Origin: Lampris incognitus | Taxonomy: Eukaryota > Chordata > Actinopteri > Lampriformes > Lampridae | Assembly: GCF_029633865.1 (NCBI RefSeq) | Contig: NC_079213.1 | Span: forward strand, 1,469,121 to 1,533,120 | DNA length: 64,000 nt | Direction of reading: 5' to 3' | Shown here: in pieces, positions 31,225 to 42,879 of the stretch | How positions within the stretch are numbered: position 1 is the first letter of the stretch | How the letters are laid out: every line of letters begins with the position of its first letter | The notes under the pieces: generated by a model | Databases searched by the model: none | What the model saw: only the letters and a program-made list of their open reading frames with translations | Told to the model about the DNA's origin: nothing | Translations under genes and position numbers: made by a program

Positions 31225-31754
31225 GACACATTGTTTACGCATTTCTTGATTCTAGTAGCTCTCTACTTACCTCTTAATTCTAGTAGATGTCTACTTACTT
31301 CTTCATTCTATATCTACTTCTTCATTCCAGTAGATCTCTACTTATTTCTTCATTCTACTAGATCTCTACTTACTTCTTCATTCTAGAAGATCTCTACTTC
31401 TTCATTCTAGTTGATCACTACTTTAATTCTAGCAGATCTCTACTTATTACTTAATTCTAGTATATCTCTACTTACTTCTTCGTTCTAGTAGATCTTTACT
31501 TACTTCTTTATTCTAGATGTCTACTTACTTCTTCATTCTATCTCTACTTCTTCATTCCAGTAGATCTCTACTTATTTCTTTATTCTACTAGATCTCTACT
31601 TCATTCTAGTAGATCTCCACTTTCTTAATTCTAGTAGATCTCAACTTATTTCTTAATTCTAGTATATCTCTACTTACTTCTTAATTCTAGTAGATCTCTA
31701 CTTATTTCTTAATTCTAGTATATCTCTACTTACTTCTTAATTCTAGTAGATGTC
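31225..31754. repeat. 28-bp minisatellite, first block
   Basis: Copies of TAGTAGATCTCTACTTACTT plus CTTAATTC (or CTTCATTC). The array is continued at 32372 and 35625 after retrotransposon insertions. Confidence 0.92.
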
Positions 31755-32366
31755 TGTGTTACGTATCTCGAATGAAGACCAGAGGCCAGTGTAGCGAAAC
31801 CCAAAGGACAGACAGACAGAGAGCACCGGGATAACCCGAAGGGCGATTTTAATGCAGGAAAAACAAACGACACTGCCACAGGGATGGTAACAGGGGAATC
31901 TCAGGTGGGGGTGGTTGAGACGATGTGCGTGCGCCTGGCTACCAAAGTCCGAATCCGTAGAGCGAGGGGTTGTCCGAGGAAGTCCGGATCCGAGATCCAG
32001 GAAGTCAGGTCCGAAAGGAGGGGTCCAGGGAGAGAGACACGGGGGGAGATCGCTGGGGAGGTCCGGGGAGATACGTGAAGGTCGCTGGGGACGAGGGGCG
32101 AGGGAGACGCGGGGAGCCGTGGAAGTCGCGGAGGGAGCGGTCGCAGGGTTCAGTCCGTCGAAGCACGGAGAGACGTTCTGGGAGGCTTCTTGTAGAAGGC
32201 TGCCTGATGGCCGCAGGTGCGCCTGATGGATGATGGCAAACACCTGGTGCAGCGCAGCGCTCGTCTCCTCAGAGCGCGAGCCGAGCGCTCGGATGTTTCC
32301 GGCACGTCCGAGCTGTGGGAGTGGCTTGAACGTGCCAGGAAGGAAGTTCGGGACGGTGTAACTACA
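31755..32366 (-). mobile_element. solo LTR, gypsy-type
   Basis: A 612-bp G+C-rich, CpG-rich segment inside the 28-bp array. On the minus strand it starts TGTAGTTACACC and ends GATACGTAACACA, i.e. TG...CA ends. Flanks are ATGTC (31750-31754) and ATATC (32367-32371), a 5-bp duplication with one mismatch. No internal genes are present. The 166-codon minus frame is not recognised as coding. Confidence 0.65.
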
Positions 32367-33127
32367 ATATCTCTACTTGTTTCTCAATTCTAGTAGATCT
32401 CTACTTACTTCTTAATTCTAGTAGATCTCTACTTACTTCTTAATTCTAGTAGATCTCTACTTACTTCTTAATTCTAATAGATATCTACTTACTTCTTAAT
32501 TCTAGTAGATCTCCACTTACTTCTTCATTTTAGTAGATCTCCACTTACTTCTTTTTTCTAGTAGATCTCTACTTACTTCTTCTTTCTAGTAGATCTCTAC
32601 TTACTTCTTCATTCTAGTAAATCTCTACTTCTTCATTCTAGTAGATCTCTACTTACTTCTTAATTCTAGTAGATATCTACTTATTTCTTAATTCTAGTAG
32701 ATCTCTACTTACTTCTTAATTCTAGTAGATATCTACTTACTTCTTAATTCTAGTAGATGTCTACTTGCTTCTTAATCATAGTAGATCTCCACTTACTTCT
32801 TCATTCTATTAGATCTCTACTTACTTATTTCGTAATTCTAGTAGATGTCTACTTACTTCTTAATTCTAGTAGATCTCTACTTACTTCTTCATTCCAGTAG
32901 ATCTCTACTTACTTCTTCATTCTAGTAGATCTGTACTTACTTCTTAATTCTAGTAGATCTCTATTTCTTAATTATAGTAGATCTCTACTTACGTCTTCAT
33001 TCTAGTAGAGCTCTACTTACTTCTTCATTCTAGTGGAGCTCTTCTTACGTCTTCATTCTAGTAGATCTCTACTAACTTCTTCATTCTAGTGGAGCTCTTC
33101 TTACTTCTTCATTCTAGTAGATCTATA
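32367..33127. repeat. 28-bp minisatellite, second block
   Basis: About 27 copies of the same unit as 31225-31754, ending at the LTR at 33128. Variants TCTTCATTCTAGTGGAGC appear toward the right. Confidence 0.93.
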
Positions 33128-33557
33128 TGTTAGGGTTTGTGGAAAACCTCAAGCGCACGACACCAGACAGAGATGGGGTTAGCCGAAAACTGGCGTACTT
33201 TATTCCTTACGCGTACAAATAGTCAAACACAGGAGGGCAATGAGCGACAAGAAAAACGGAAAGTCCAAGGGGGAAAAACTCGCGGGTAATCCAAAACGGG
33301 AACACGGCAGGATACCTCCACGTGGGAACTTTGCAAGGGAAAACATAAACCAAGGGCTGGGGTGAGTTCGTAGAGAAAAGGACCGTGAGGGAAGAATAGC
33401 CGCTACTGCGAGCAGGTTACAACACGAACTGACAACGGGCGCGTGGGAGGCCACCAAACTTAAGCCCAGCCCTGATGACTAAGCCCGGCCCTGACGAGCT
33501 GATTGGCTGCCGGCGCGGGGTGGGCGGGCCACGGCGCGGGGTGGGCGAGCCGTAACA
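33128..33557 (-). repeat. 3' LTR of the chromovirus
   Basis: 430 bp, TGTTAGGG ... CCGTAACA on the plus strand. Contains ACGAACTGAC at 33424-33433, the complement of the putative self-priming site. Confidence 0.9.
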
Positions 33558-33639
33558 GTACCCCCCCTCCCCGGGAGCCACCAGGCGACTTGCCCGGCTT
33601 GTCGGGATGGGAATGATGGAACTCAGTGAGCAGCCCAGG

Positions 33640-33990
33640 GTCCAGGATGAGCTGGCGGGAGACCCAGCTACGTTCGGAGGCCCTCTCAGTCCACCAAATA
33701 CTGGAACCCCCGTCCTCGGCGCCGGACGTCCGGCAGCCGGCGGACCTTCCACTGGGGGTGCCCATCTACGATCTCAGGGGGAGGCGGAGCCGGGGCCGGA
33801 GGCATCAGAGGACTGTGGGAGACAGGCTTAACCCGCGACACATGAAACACGGGTTGGGTCTTCAAGGAAGCCGGAAGCTTCAGACTCACCGCCGCGGGGC
33901 TGAGAACCTTCCTGATCTCAAAGGGCCCGACAAACCGGGGGTTCAGCTTCTGGTCAACTGGTCAGCCCAGGCGAGGGTAACGCTAACTAG
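33640..33990 (-). pseudogene. gypsy integrase C-terminus and chromodomain remnant
   Basis: The minus strand reads [30 protein letters not shown] and then [25 protein letters not shown], the end of a chromovirus pol. A Trp-to-stop change (TGA at 33688-33686) cuts the chromodomain. Confidence 0.75.
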
Positions 33991-34061
33991 ATGGTTCTGT
34001 GGGGCAGGACGGCGGGAACAGGAAAGGCGGCTCACTAGGATCTCCCGGGGCCCCAGTGAGC

Positions 34062-35181
34062 CTAGTCTTTTGGCCGAGTGGGGCAGCCGCTGAGCAGATG
34101 TCCCTTCTGGCCACAGTAGAGGCATTGACCCGCCTTGAACCGGGCCTCCCGTTCGGCCGGACTAATTGCGCGTGCGCCCCAGCTGCATAGGTTCCTCCCC
34201 CGTCGTGGTCTGGGGCGCGGGGGGAGAAACGGCCACAGGGAAAGTGGGGCGAGCAGGAGTAGGGGTCCTGTTAGGAGTGCTGGACGACTGGGGAATGGAC
34301 GGGGATCCATGCAGGGCTCGCTCGCGCCTCCTCTCCCGAAGGCGTCCGTCGATGCGGATGGCGAGCTTGATCAGGTACTCGAGGTTGGTGGACTCCTCCC
34401 GGGTGGCTAGCTGGTCCTTGACAGCCTCGCTGAGACCCCTCCGGAAGGTGACCCGAAGTGACTGGTCGTTCCAGCTGCTCTCAGCTGCGGCCAGCCTGAA
34501 CTCCACCGAGTAGTCTGTGACACTGCCACTGCCCTGCTGGATAATGCTCAGCCGAGCACCAGGGTCCTGGCCACCGACTGGATGGTGGAAAACCTTCCGT
34601 AGTTCCACCTCAAAGGCCTCATAGGTGAGGCAGAAACTGGCCTCCATGGACCAGGAAGCAGTGGCCCACTGAGCTGCTCAGCCTGTGAGCAGGTTGGTCA
34701 CGTAAGCGACCCGGGCAGCATCAGACGTGAACATGCTGGGTTGGTGCAGGAAGACCAGCTCACACTGCATGATGAACGTGGCACATGTCTCAAAGTCGCC
34801 ATCAAACGGTCGTGGGCTGGAGAGGCAGGGCTTCCGGGGAACTGGGTTGAGCCCCACAGGGTTAACCGGGGCCGCGGGCCCAGAGGGCGGGTTACCCACG
34901 ACTCCAGGGGCAGGCTGGCCCGGCGGCTGGATGGTGAGAGCCGCCGTGATGGTTTGCAACTGCCGCAGGATCTCTGCTTGTTGGCTCGCCAACGCCGCCT
35001 GCTGCCTCGTTAGGTTACCCACACAGGCCTGGAGGGGCGGGACCCGAGTCTGAAGATCTCTCCCCGCGGCGGAGGCCGCCTCTAGCTGCTGGGTGTGGGA
35101 GTTAGTCAGTTGGATCTGTTCGATGAGAGCCGCTCGAAGCGGACTGGCCGGTACGCTCTCTGTGTCGGCTGGGGTCGTCAT
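34062..35181 (-). pseudogene. gypsy gag remnant
   Basis: The start codon at 35181 opens MTTPADTESVPASPLRAALI, a coiled N-terminal part, RPFDGDFETCATFIMQCELV, then an in-frame TGA (34680-34678), FCLTYEAFEVELRKVF and LRVTFRRGLSEAVKDQL, a frame shift near 34170, and a CCHC zinc knuckle CLYCGQKGHLLSGC (about 34100). Gag would form the RNA-packaging particle. Two lesions disable it. Confidence 0.8.
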
Positions 35182-35182
35182 G

Positions 35183-35192
35183 GTCAGTTCGT
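35183..35192 (-). promoter_or_regulatory. putative self-priming primer binding site
   Basis: On the minus strand, two bases after the 5' LTR end, stands ACGAACTGAC. Its exact complement GTCAGTTCGT is read on the same strand inside the LTR (35500-35491). This is the layout of Tf1/sushi-type elements, where the first bases of the RNA act as primer in place of a tRNA. Confidence 0.6.
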
Positions 35193-35194
35193 AC

Positions 35195-35624
35195 TGTTGG
35201 GGTTTGTGGAAGACCCCAAGCGCACGACACCAGACAGAGATGGGGTTAGCCGAAAACTGGCGTACTTTATTCCTTACGCGTACAAATAGTCAAACATAGG
35301 AAGGCAATGAGCGACAAGGAAAACGGAGGGTCCAAGGGGAAAAACTCGCGGGTAATCCAAGACGGGAACACGGCAGGATACCTCCACGGGGAAACCTTGC
35401 AAGGGGAAAACATGAACCAAGGGCTGGGGTGAGTTCGTAGAGAAAAGGACCGTGAGAGGAGAGTAGCCGCTACTGCGGGGAGGTTACAACACGAACTGAC
35501 AACGGGCGCGTGGGAGGCCACCAAACTTAAGCCCAGCCCCGACGACTAAGCCCGGTCCTGACGAGCTGATTGGCTGCCGGCGCGGGGTGGGCGGGCCACG
35601 GCGCGGGGTGGGCGAGCCGTAACA
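35195..35624 (-). repeat. 5' LTR of the chromovirus
   Basis: 430 bp. If transcription starts near 35500, as the self-priming match implies, TTAAG at about 35525-35529 would stand at TATA position. Confidence 0.9.
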
Positions 35625-36390
35625 CTTACTTCTTGATTATAGTAGATCTCTACTTACCTCTTCATTCTAGTAAAGTTCTACTTACTTCTTCATTCTAGTA
35701 GAGCTCTACTTACTTCTTCATTCTAGTAAAGTTCTACTTACTTCTTCATTCTAGTAGATCTCTACTTACTTCTTGATTCTAGTAGATCTCTACTTACCTC
35801 TTCATTCTAGTAAAGTTCTACTTACTTCTTCATTCTAGTAGAGCTCTACTTACTTCTTCATTCTAGTAGATCTCTACTTACTTCTTCATTCTAGTAGATC
35901 TCTACTTACTTCTTCATACTAGTAGTCGTTCTAGTAGATCTCTACTTATTTCTTAATTCTAGTAGATTTATACTACTTAATTCTAATATATCTCTACTTA
36001 CTTCTTAATTATAGAAGAGCTCTACTTACTTCTTCATTCTTTTAGAGCTCTACTTACTTCTTAATTCTAGTAGATCTCTATGTACTTCTTCATTCTAGTG
36101 GAGCTCTTCTTACTTCTTCATTCTAGTAGATCTCTATGTACTTCTTCATTCTAGTGGAGCTCTTCTTACTTCTTCATTCTAGTAGATCTCTTCTTACTTC
36201 TTCATTCTAGTAGATCTCTATGTACTTCTTCATTCTAGTGGAGCTCTTCTTACTTTTTCATTCTACTAGATATCTACTTACTTCTTCATTCTAGTGGAGC
36301 TCTTCTTACTTCTTCATTCTACTAGATATCTACTTACTTCTTCATTCTAGTAGATCTCTACTTACTTCTTCATTCTAGTAGAGCTCTACT
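35625..36390. repeat. 28-bp minisatellite, third block
   Basis: Same unit as before, here with many GAGCTCTACTTACTTCTTCA and GTGGAGCTCTTCTTAC variants in blocks. Confidence 0.93.
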
Positions 36391-36394
36391 TATT

Positions 36395-36480
36395 GTATGT
36401 ACATTTTTTGTTTTATTTTACACTTGCTTTTCACTGTAAACGTGTTTCCCATCCCAATAGAGCCCTTTGAATTTGAGAAA
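36395..36480 (+). mobile_element. possible LINE 3' tail
   Basis: CCAATAGAGCCCTTTGAATTTGAGA resembles the tail CCAATAAAGCTATTTGAATT at 37099, typical of fish LINE 3' ends. Confidence 0.4.
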
Positions 36481-36646
36481 TGTCGAGAGAGAGACAGTGA
36501 GAGGTAGCGAGGGAGAGACAGAGACAGAGTGAGAGAGAGTGATATATATAGAGAGAGAGAGAGATAGAGAGAAAGAGAGAGAGACAGTGACAAGAGTGAG
36601 AGAGTGACATATACATATGTATATGTATATATAAAGAGAGAGAGAG
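36481..36646. repeat. GA-rich microsatellite with TATA runs
   Basis: (GA)n with GACAGA interruptions and ATATACATATGTATATG. Confidence 0.9.
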
Positions 36647-36694
36647 GCTGCTTCAGTAGGCAAACTATGGAACCTGCTTATGTGATGACGCCTA

Positions 36695-37045
36695 TGTAGT
36701 TGATATGTGATGTAATGTGAATTTAATGTGTATTTGATATGTGATGTAATGTGAATTTAATGTGTATTTGATATGTGATGTAATGTGAATTTAATGTGTA
36801 TTTGATATGTGATGTAATGTGAATTTAACGTGTATTTGATATGTGATGTAATGTGAATTTAATGTGCATTTAATGTGATGTAATGTGAATTTAATGTGTA
36901 TTTAATGTGATGTAATGTGAATTTAATGTGTATTTAATGTGATGTAATGTGAATTTAATGTGTATTTAATGTGATGTAATGTGAATTTAATGTGTATTTA
37001 ATGTGATGTAATGTAAATTTAATGTGTATTTAATATGTGATGTAA
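36695..37045. repeat. 32-34-bp minisatellite
   Basis: About 11 copies of ATGTGATGTAATGTGAATTTAATGTGTATTT; early units contain GATATG, later ones lack two bases. It is followed by a LINE-like tail at 37060-37122 (CCAATAAAGCTATTTGAATT), so it may be another tail-associated array. Confidence 0.92.
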
Positions 37046-37129
37046 TTTTTGAATCTTCTGCAAACTGCTTTAGCAACAACATATTTTTTGTTCATGCCAA
37101 TAAAGCTATTTGAATTTGAATTTGACAGT

Positions 37130-37640
<511 letters not shown>

Positions 37641-37729
37641 ACGCAGAGAGGTGAGGGGATCTTGTGGAGCAGCAGTTAAGCTAGCTAGCTAAGCAGCAGC
37701 TCAGCAGCAGCTAAGCTAGCAGCTAGGCT

Positions 37730-37744
37730 ATGGAGCCGTGTTAG
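37730..37744 (+). promoter_or_regulatory. short upstream ORF in the putative grip1 leader
   Basis: ATGGAGCCGTGTTAG, four codons, 60 bp before the grip1 ATG. A start-stop element ATGTAA follows at 37756-37761. Both would be met by scanning ribosomes if the leader includes them. Confidence 0.4.
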
Positions 37745-37803
37745 CGGAGGTGTGGATGTAACAACAGGCCATCGTGGACTCCTTAGCGGCACTGAGGTGC
37801 ATC

Positions 37804-37858
37804 ATGCCCGGCTGGAAGAAGAACATCCCGGCCTGTCTCCAACCGGACCAAGAAGGAG
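37804..37858 (+). CDS. grip1: grip1 first coding exon (palmitoylated N-terminus isoform)
   Basis: Plus-strand ATG at 37804 encodes MPGWKKNIPACLQPDQEG plus one base, then a good donor GTGAGC (37859). The mammalian GRIP1b isoform, as I recall it, starts MPGWKKNIPICLQAEEQE and is palmitoylated on Cys11, which is kept here. GRIP1 is a multi-PDZ scaffold that binds AMPA-receptor GluA2/3 tails and ephrin/Fras1 partners; this N terminus directs it to membranes and spines. The identity rests on 18 residues and on the neighbourhood: CAND1 and GRIP1 are adjacent and divergent in human. The frame extends upstream to a GTG at 37774, but 37804 is the first ATG in it. Exon 2 is not in the window. Confidence 0.8.
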
Positions 37859-37870
37859 GTGAGCACGGCT

Positions 37871-37912
37871 GTGTGTGTGTGTGTGTGCGTGTGCGTGTGT
37901 GTGTGTGTGTTC
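37871..37912. repeat. TG microsatellite after the grip1 donor
   Basis: (TG)n with GC interruptions, beginning 12 bp after the splice donor. Confidence 0.9.
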
Positions 37913-38107
37913 CGGTGCACGGTCGTCGTTGTGGGTGGAGCGCGTGCAGACGGGGTTCTGTTGAAACGAGTTAAAGTTGGAAATGGAGGTCTTCCTCGCG
38001 CGCCTGCCTCGTGTCGTGGTTCCGTGCCGGTTCGGTGGTTTTACATCTGAGGGGTGTAATGGCCGCGTGGGCGACATTACCATTAAACCGACCGGAAGTG
38101 GGAGTCG

Positions 38108-38282
38108 GTCAGTCCGTGACCAGGCCTTGTGTGTGTGTGTCTGTGACAGATAGTGCGTGCACAACGAGTTGTAATTTAGTGTTGGTGCGTCTGTTTGTGT
38201 ACTTTCATTTGTGGTGTGTGCGTGTGCGCGCGCACGTGTGTGTTTTCATTTGTGCTCTGTGTGAGTGTGGATTTGTAGCGTG

Positions 38283-38313
<31 letters not shown>

Positions 38314-38480
38314 CTGAGTGTGGATTTGTGGTGTGTATGTGTGTGTGTGTGAGTGTGGATTTGTGGTGTGTAGGTGTGTGTGTGAGTGTGGATTTGTGGT
38401 GTGTGTGTGTGAGTGTGGATTTGTGGTGTGTGAGTGTGGATTTGTGGTGTGTGAGTGTGGATGTGTGGTGTGTATGAGTG
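38108..38480. repeat. TG-rich array with 22-40-bp units
   Basis: (TG)n followed by repeats of GAGTGTGGATTTGTGGTGTG with decreasing spacers. The open frames on both strands are artefacts. Confidence 0.9.
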
Positions 38481-38599
38481 TGTACCTTCTCGGGGACTCA
38501 TGCGCACACGTTTGTTCCTTCAGGCTGCTTGTGACTGAGCTGGTGTTTACCAGTGTGCTGCTGCCTTGCTTATAGTCAGTAACCATGGAACCATATCGC

Positions 38600-41215
38600 C
38601 ACTGAAACATGTATGTTACAACACACGGTATCTCCACTGAAACATGTATGTTACAACACACGGTATCTCCACTGAAACATGTATGTTACAACACACGGTA
38701 TCTCCATAGAAACATGTATGTTACAACACACGGTATCACCACTGAAACATGTATGTTACAACACACGGTATCTCCACTGAAACATGTATGTTACAACACA
38801 CGGTATCTCCACTGAAACATGTATGTTACAACACACGGTATCTCCACTGAAACATGTATGTTACAACACACGGTATCTCCATAGAAACATGTATGTTACA
38901 ACACACGGTATCACCACTGAAACATGTATGTTACAACACATGGTATCTCCACTGAAACATGTATGTTACAACACACGGTATCTCCATAGAAACATGTATG
39001 TTACAACACACGGTATCTCCACTGAAACATGTATGTTACAACACACGGTATCTCCACTGAAACATGTATGTTACGACACACGGTATCTCCATAGAAACAT
39101 GTATGTTACAACACACGGTATCTCCACTGAAACATGTATGTTACAACACACGGTATCTCCACTGAAACATGTATGTTACAACACACGGTATCTCCACTGA
39201 AACATGTATGTTACAACACATGATATCTCCATAGAAACATGTATGTTATAACACACGGTATCTCCATAGAAACATGTATGTTACAACACACGGTATCGCC
39301 ATAGAAACATTTATGTTACAACACACGGTATCTCCACAGAAACATGTATGTTATAACACACGGTATCTCCACTCAAACATGTATGTTACAACACACGGTA
39401 TCTCCACTCAAACATGTATGTTACAACACACGGTATCTCCACTGAAACATGTATGTTACAACACACGGTATCTCCATAGAAACATGTATGTTACAACACA
39501 CGGTATTGCCATAGAAACATGGGTGTTACAACACACGCCATCTCCATAGAAACATGTATGTTACAACACACGGTATCTCCATAGAAACATGTATGTTACA
39601 ACACACGGTATCGCCACTGAAACATGTATGTTACGACACACGGTATCTCCATAGAAACATGTATGTTACAACAAACGGTATCGCCACTGAAACATGTATG
39701 TTACAACACACGGTATCTCCACTGAAACATGTATGTTACAACACACGGTATCTCCATAGAAACATGTATGTTACAACACACGGTATCGCCACTGAAACAT
39801 GTATGTTACAACACACGGTATCTCCACTGAAACATGTATGTTACAACACACGGTATCTCCACTGAAACATGTATGTTACAACACACGGTATCTCCACTGA
39901 AACATGTATGTTACAACACACGGTATCTCCACTGAAACATGTATGTTACAACACACGGTATCTCCATAGAAACATGTATGTTACAACACACGGTATCGCC
40001 ACTGAAACATGTATGTTACAACACACGGTATCTCCACTGAAACATGTATGTTACAACACACGGTATCTCCACTGAAACATGTATGTTACAACACACGGTA
40101 TCTCCACTGAAACATGTATGTTACAACACACGGTATCGCCACTGAAACATGTATGTTACAACACACGGTATCTCCACTGAAACATGTATGTTACAACACA
40201 CGGTATCTCCACTGAAACATGTATGTTACAACACACGGTATCTCCACTGAAACATGTATGTTACAACACACGGTATCTCCACTGAAACATGTATGTTACA
40301 ACACACGGTATCTCCACTGAAACATGTATGTTACAACACACGGTATCTCCATAGAAACATGTATGTTACAACACACAGTATCGCCACTGAAACATGTATG
40401 TTACAACACCCGGTATCTCCATAGAAACATGTATGTTACAACACACGGTATCTCCATAGAAACATGTATGTTACAACACACGGTATCGCCACTGAAACAT
40501 GTATGTTACAACACCCGGTATCTCCATAGAAACATGTATGTTACAACACACGGTATCTCCACTGAAACATGTATGTTACAACACACGGTATCTCCATAGA
40601 AACATGTATGTTACAACACACGGTATCTCCATAGAAACATGTATGTTACAACACACGGTATCTCCCTAGAAACATGTATGTTACAACACACGGTATCTCC
40701 ATAGAAACATGTATGTTACAACACACGGTATCTCCATAGAAACATGTATGTTACAACACCCGGTATCTCCATAGAAACATGTATGTTACAACACACGGTA
40801 TCTCCATAGAAACATGTATGTTACAACACCCGGTATCTCCATAGAAACATGTATGTTACAACACACGGTATCTCCATAGAAACATGTATGTTACAACACC
40901 CGGTATCTCCATAGAAACATGTATGTTATAACACACGGTATCTCCATAGAAACATGTATGTTACAACACACGGTATCGCCATAGAAACATTTATGTTACA
41001 ACACACGGTATCTCCACTGAAACATGTATGTTACAACACACGGTATCTCCAAAGAATGTTATAATGCATGATATCCCCACTGAAACATGTATGTTGATAC
41101 ACTGTATCTCCATAGAAACATGTATGTTATAACACACGGTATCTCCATAGAAACATGAATGTTATAACACATGGTATCGCCATAGAAACATGTATGTTAT
41201 AACACACGGTATCAG
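38600..41215. repeat. 35-bp minisatellite in grip1 intron 1
   Basis: About 74 copies of ACATGTATGTTACAACACAC plus GGTATCTCCACTGAA, with CATAGAA/CACTGAA and ATCTCC/ATCGCC variants. It decays toward the right edge, where a Tc1-like fragment begins. 35 is not a multiple of three, so frames of up to 138 codons are spurious. Confidence 0.96.
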
Positions 41216-41422
41216 GTCCAGATAGTGAAGCATGATTCACCATTCCAGAGAACGTGTTTCCACTGCTCCAGAGTCCGAAGGCAGTGTGCTTTATAGTACT
41301 CCAACTGATGTTGACATTGTACATGGTGATCTTAGGATTGTGATGTGGCTGCTCAGCCATGGAAACCTATTTCATGAAGCTCCCAACGATTCATGTAACT
41401 CAGAGACTTTCAACTTCACAGT
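41216..41422 (-). mobile_element. Tc1/mariner-like transposase fragment, left piece
   Basis: The minus strand reads TLEQWKHVLWNGESCFTIWT, the region of the second catalytic Asp of Tc1-like DDE transposases (normally VLWSDES). Here Asp is Gly. Other frames are broken. The element continues at 42122 after an RTE LINE insertion. Confidence 0.7.
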
Positions 41423-41435
41423 AAGACTTACAGTT

Positions 41436-42066
41436 TTAGTTGTAGTGGAATGGTGAGGATGCAAGGAGTAGAGGTGATGAAGGCGTATGAGTTTAAATAC
41501 TTGGGGTCAGCTGTCCAAAGTAACGGGGAGTGCAGAAGAGAGGTGGAGAAGAGAGTGCAGGCAGGGTGGAGTGGGTGGAGAAGAGGGTCAGGAGTGATGT
41601 GTGACAGAAGGGTACCAGCAAGAGTTAAAGGGAAGGTTTACAAGATGGTAGTGAGACCAGCTATGTTGTATGGTTTGGAGACAGTGGCACTGATGAAAAG
41701 ACAGGAGGAGGAGCTGGAGGTGGCAGAGATGAAGATGATAAGATTTTCAATGGGAGTGATGAAGAAGGACAGGATTAGGAACCAGTATATTAGAGGGACA
41801 GCTCAGGTTGGACGGTTTGGAGACAAAGCAAGAGAGACAAGATTGAGATGGTGTGGACATGTGTGGAGGAGAGATGCTGGGTATACTGGGAGAAGGATGC
41901 TGAATATGGAGCTGCCAGGGAAGAGGAGAAGAGGAAGGCCAAAGAGGAGGTTCATGGATGTGGTGAGGGAGGACATGCAGGTGGCTGGTGTGACAGAGGA
42001 AGATGCAGAGGGCAGGAAGAGGTGGAAACGGATGATCCGCTGTGGCGCCCCCTAACGGGAGCAGCC

Positions 42067-42108
<42 letters not shown>
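41436..42108 (+). mobile_element. RTE-type LINE, 5' truncated, 13-bp target duplication
   Basis: A plus-strand frame (41450-42055, 201 codons) reads KAYEFKYLGSAVQSNGECRR, ARVKGKVYKMVVRPAMLYGL, RLRWCGHVWRRDAGYTGRRM and GKRRRGRPKRRFMDVVREDM, ending RWKRMIRCGAP. The 3' end is GGGAGCAGCCAGA and an (AGT)n tail. AAGACTTACAGTT flanks it at 41423-41435 and 42109-42121. The open frame shows little decay, so the insertion is fairly young. Confidence 0.92.
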
Positions 42109-42109
<1 letters not shown>

Positions 42110-42121
42110 AGACTTACAGTT

Positions 42122-42376
42122 GACCCGGGCAGATCTAGCAAGGCAGAAATTTGAGCAACTGACTTGTTGGAAAGGTGGCATCCTAAGACAGAGAGCCACA
42201 TTAAAAGTCATCGAGCGCTGGAGTTCGACGTATTCCACTGCCAGTGTTTGTCGGTGCAGACTGCATGGCTGGCTGCTTCATTTTGTGCACCTGTTAGCAA
42301 TGGCTGTGGCTGGAATAGCTGAGCCCACTAATTAGAGGGGGATGTCCACATACTTTTGGCCATCTAGTGTGTAAAC
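42122..42376 (-). mobile_element. Tc1/mariner-like element, right piece
   Basis: It continues the element cut by the LINE. It ends GTCCACATACTTTTGGCCAT then CTAGTGTG, the type of terminal sequence found in a common fish Tc1-like family. Confidence 0.6.
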
Positions 42377-42556
42377 CCATCTGTCGGTTGGAGTGTTTGT
42401 GTCTGTTTGTCCATCTGACTGAGTGTCTAACTGTATTTTGGTCCATGTGTCCATCCTTAAATTTGGTGTAGCCATTGGTCAAGAGCCGATACCTTCTGTG
42501 TCTCTCTCCCTCTCAGTGGCAGAGATGCTGGACTAATTCTCAACTATTAGACACAC

Positions 42557-42557
<1 letters not shown>

Positions 42558-42627
<70 letters not shown>
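42558..42627. repeat. GA microsatellite
   Basis: Uninterrupted (GA)n of about 70 bp. Confidence 0.95.
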
Positions 42628-42629
<2 letters not shown>

Positions 42630-42711
42630 TGCCGGGTCTATCCAAGGAGAAAATGTGTATGTGAGATGCCAACCTCCTCCTGCCAAGAACACTGTTTCTT
42701 TACCTGGACAC

Positions 42712-42870
<159 letters not shown>

Positions 42871-42879
42871 GGGATGCGA

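Larger units (their letters stand above)
33128..35624 (-). mobile_element. internally deleted Ty3/gypsy chromovirus (sushi-like)
   Basis: A minus-strand element of 2497 bp with two 430-bp LTRs (33128-33557 and 35195-35624) that differ by roughly 20-25 positions by eye. Between them are gag (35181-34062) and only the tail of pol (integrase C-terminal part and chromodomain, about 33990-33640). Protease, reverse transcriptase, RNase H and most of integrase are gone, a deletion of perhaps 3 kb judged from family size. No clean 5-bp duplication is visible at its borders (CTATA/CTTAC). Confidence 0.88.

Noticed and set aside
31743..32243. 166-codon minus-strand frame
   Set aside because: It lies in the solo LTR; proline/serine-rich composition reflects G+C content.
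36390..36663. Serine/leucine-rich frames
   Set aside because: They are readings of the (GA)n microsatellite.
37774..37803. N-terminal extension of the grip1 exon
   Set aside because: The frame is open upstream but starts at GTG; the first ATG in frame is 37804 and agrees with the known isoform N terminus.
38600..41215. Regularly spaced repeats resembling a CRISPR array
   Set aside because: Units are contiguous 35-bp copies with no unique spacers, in vertebrate DNA; it is a minisatellite.
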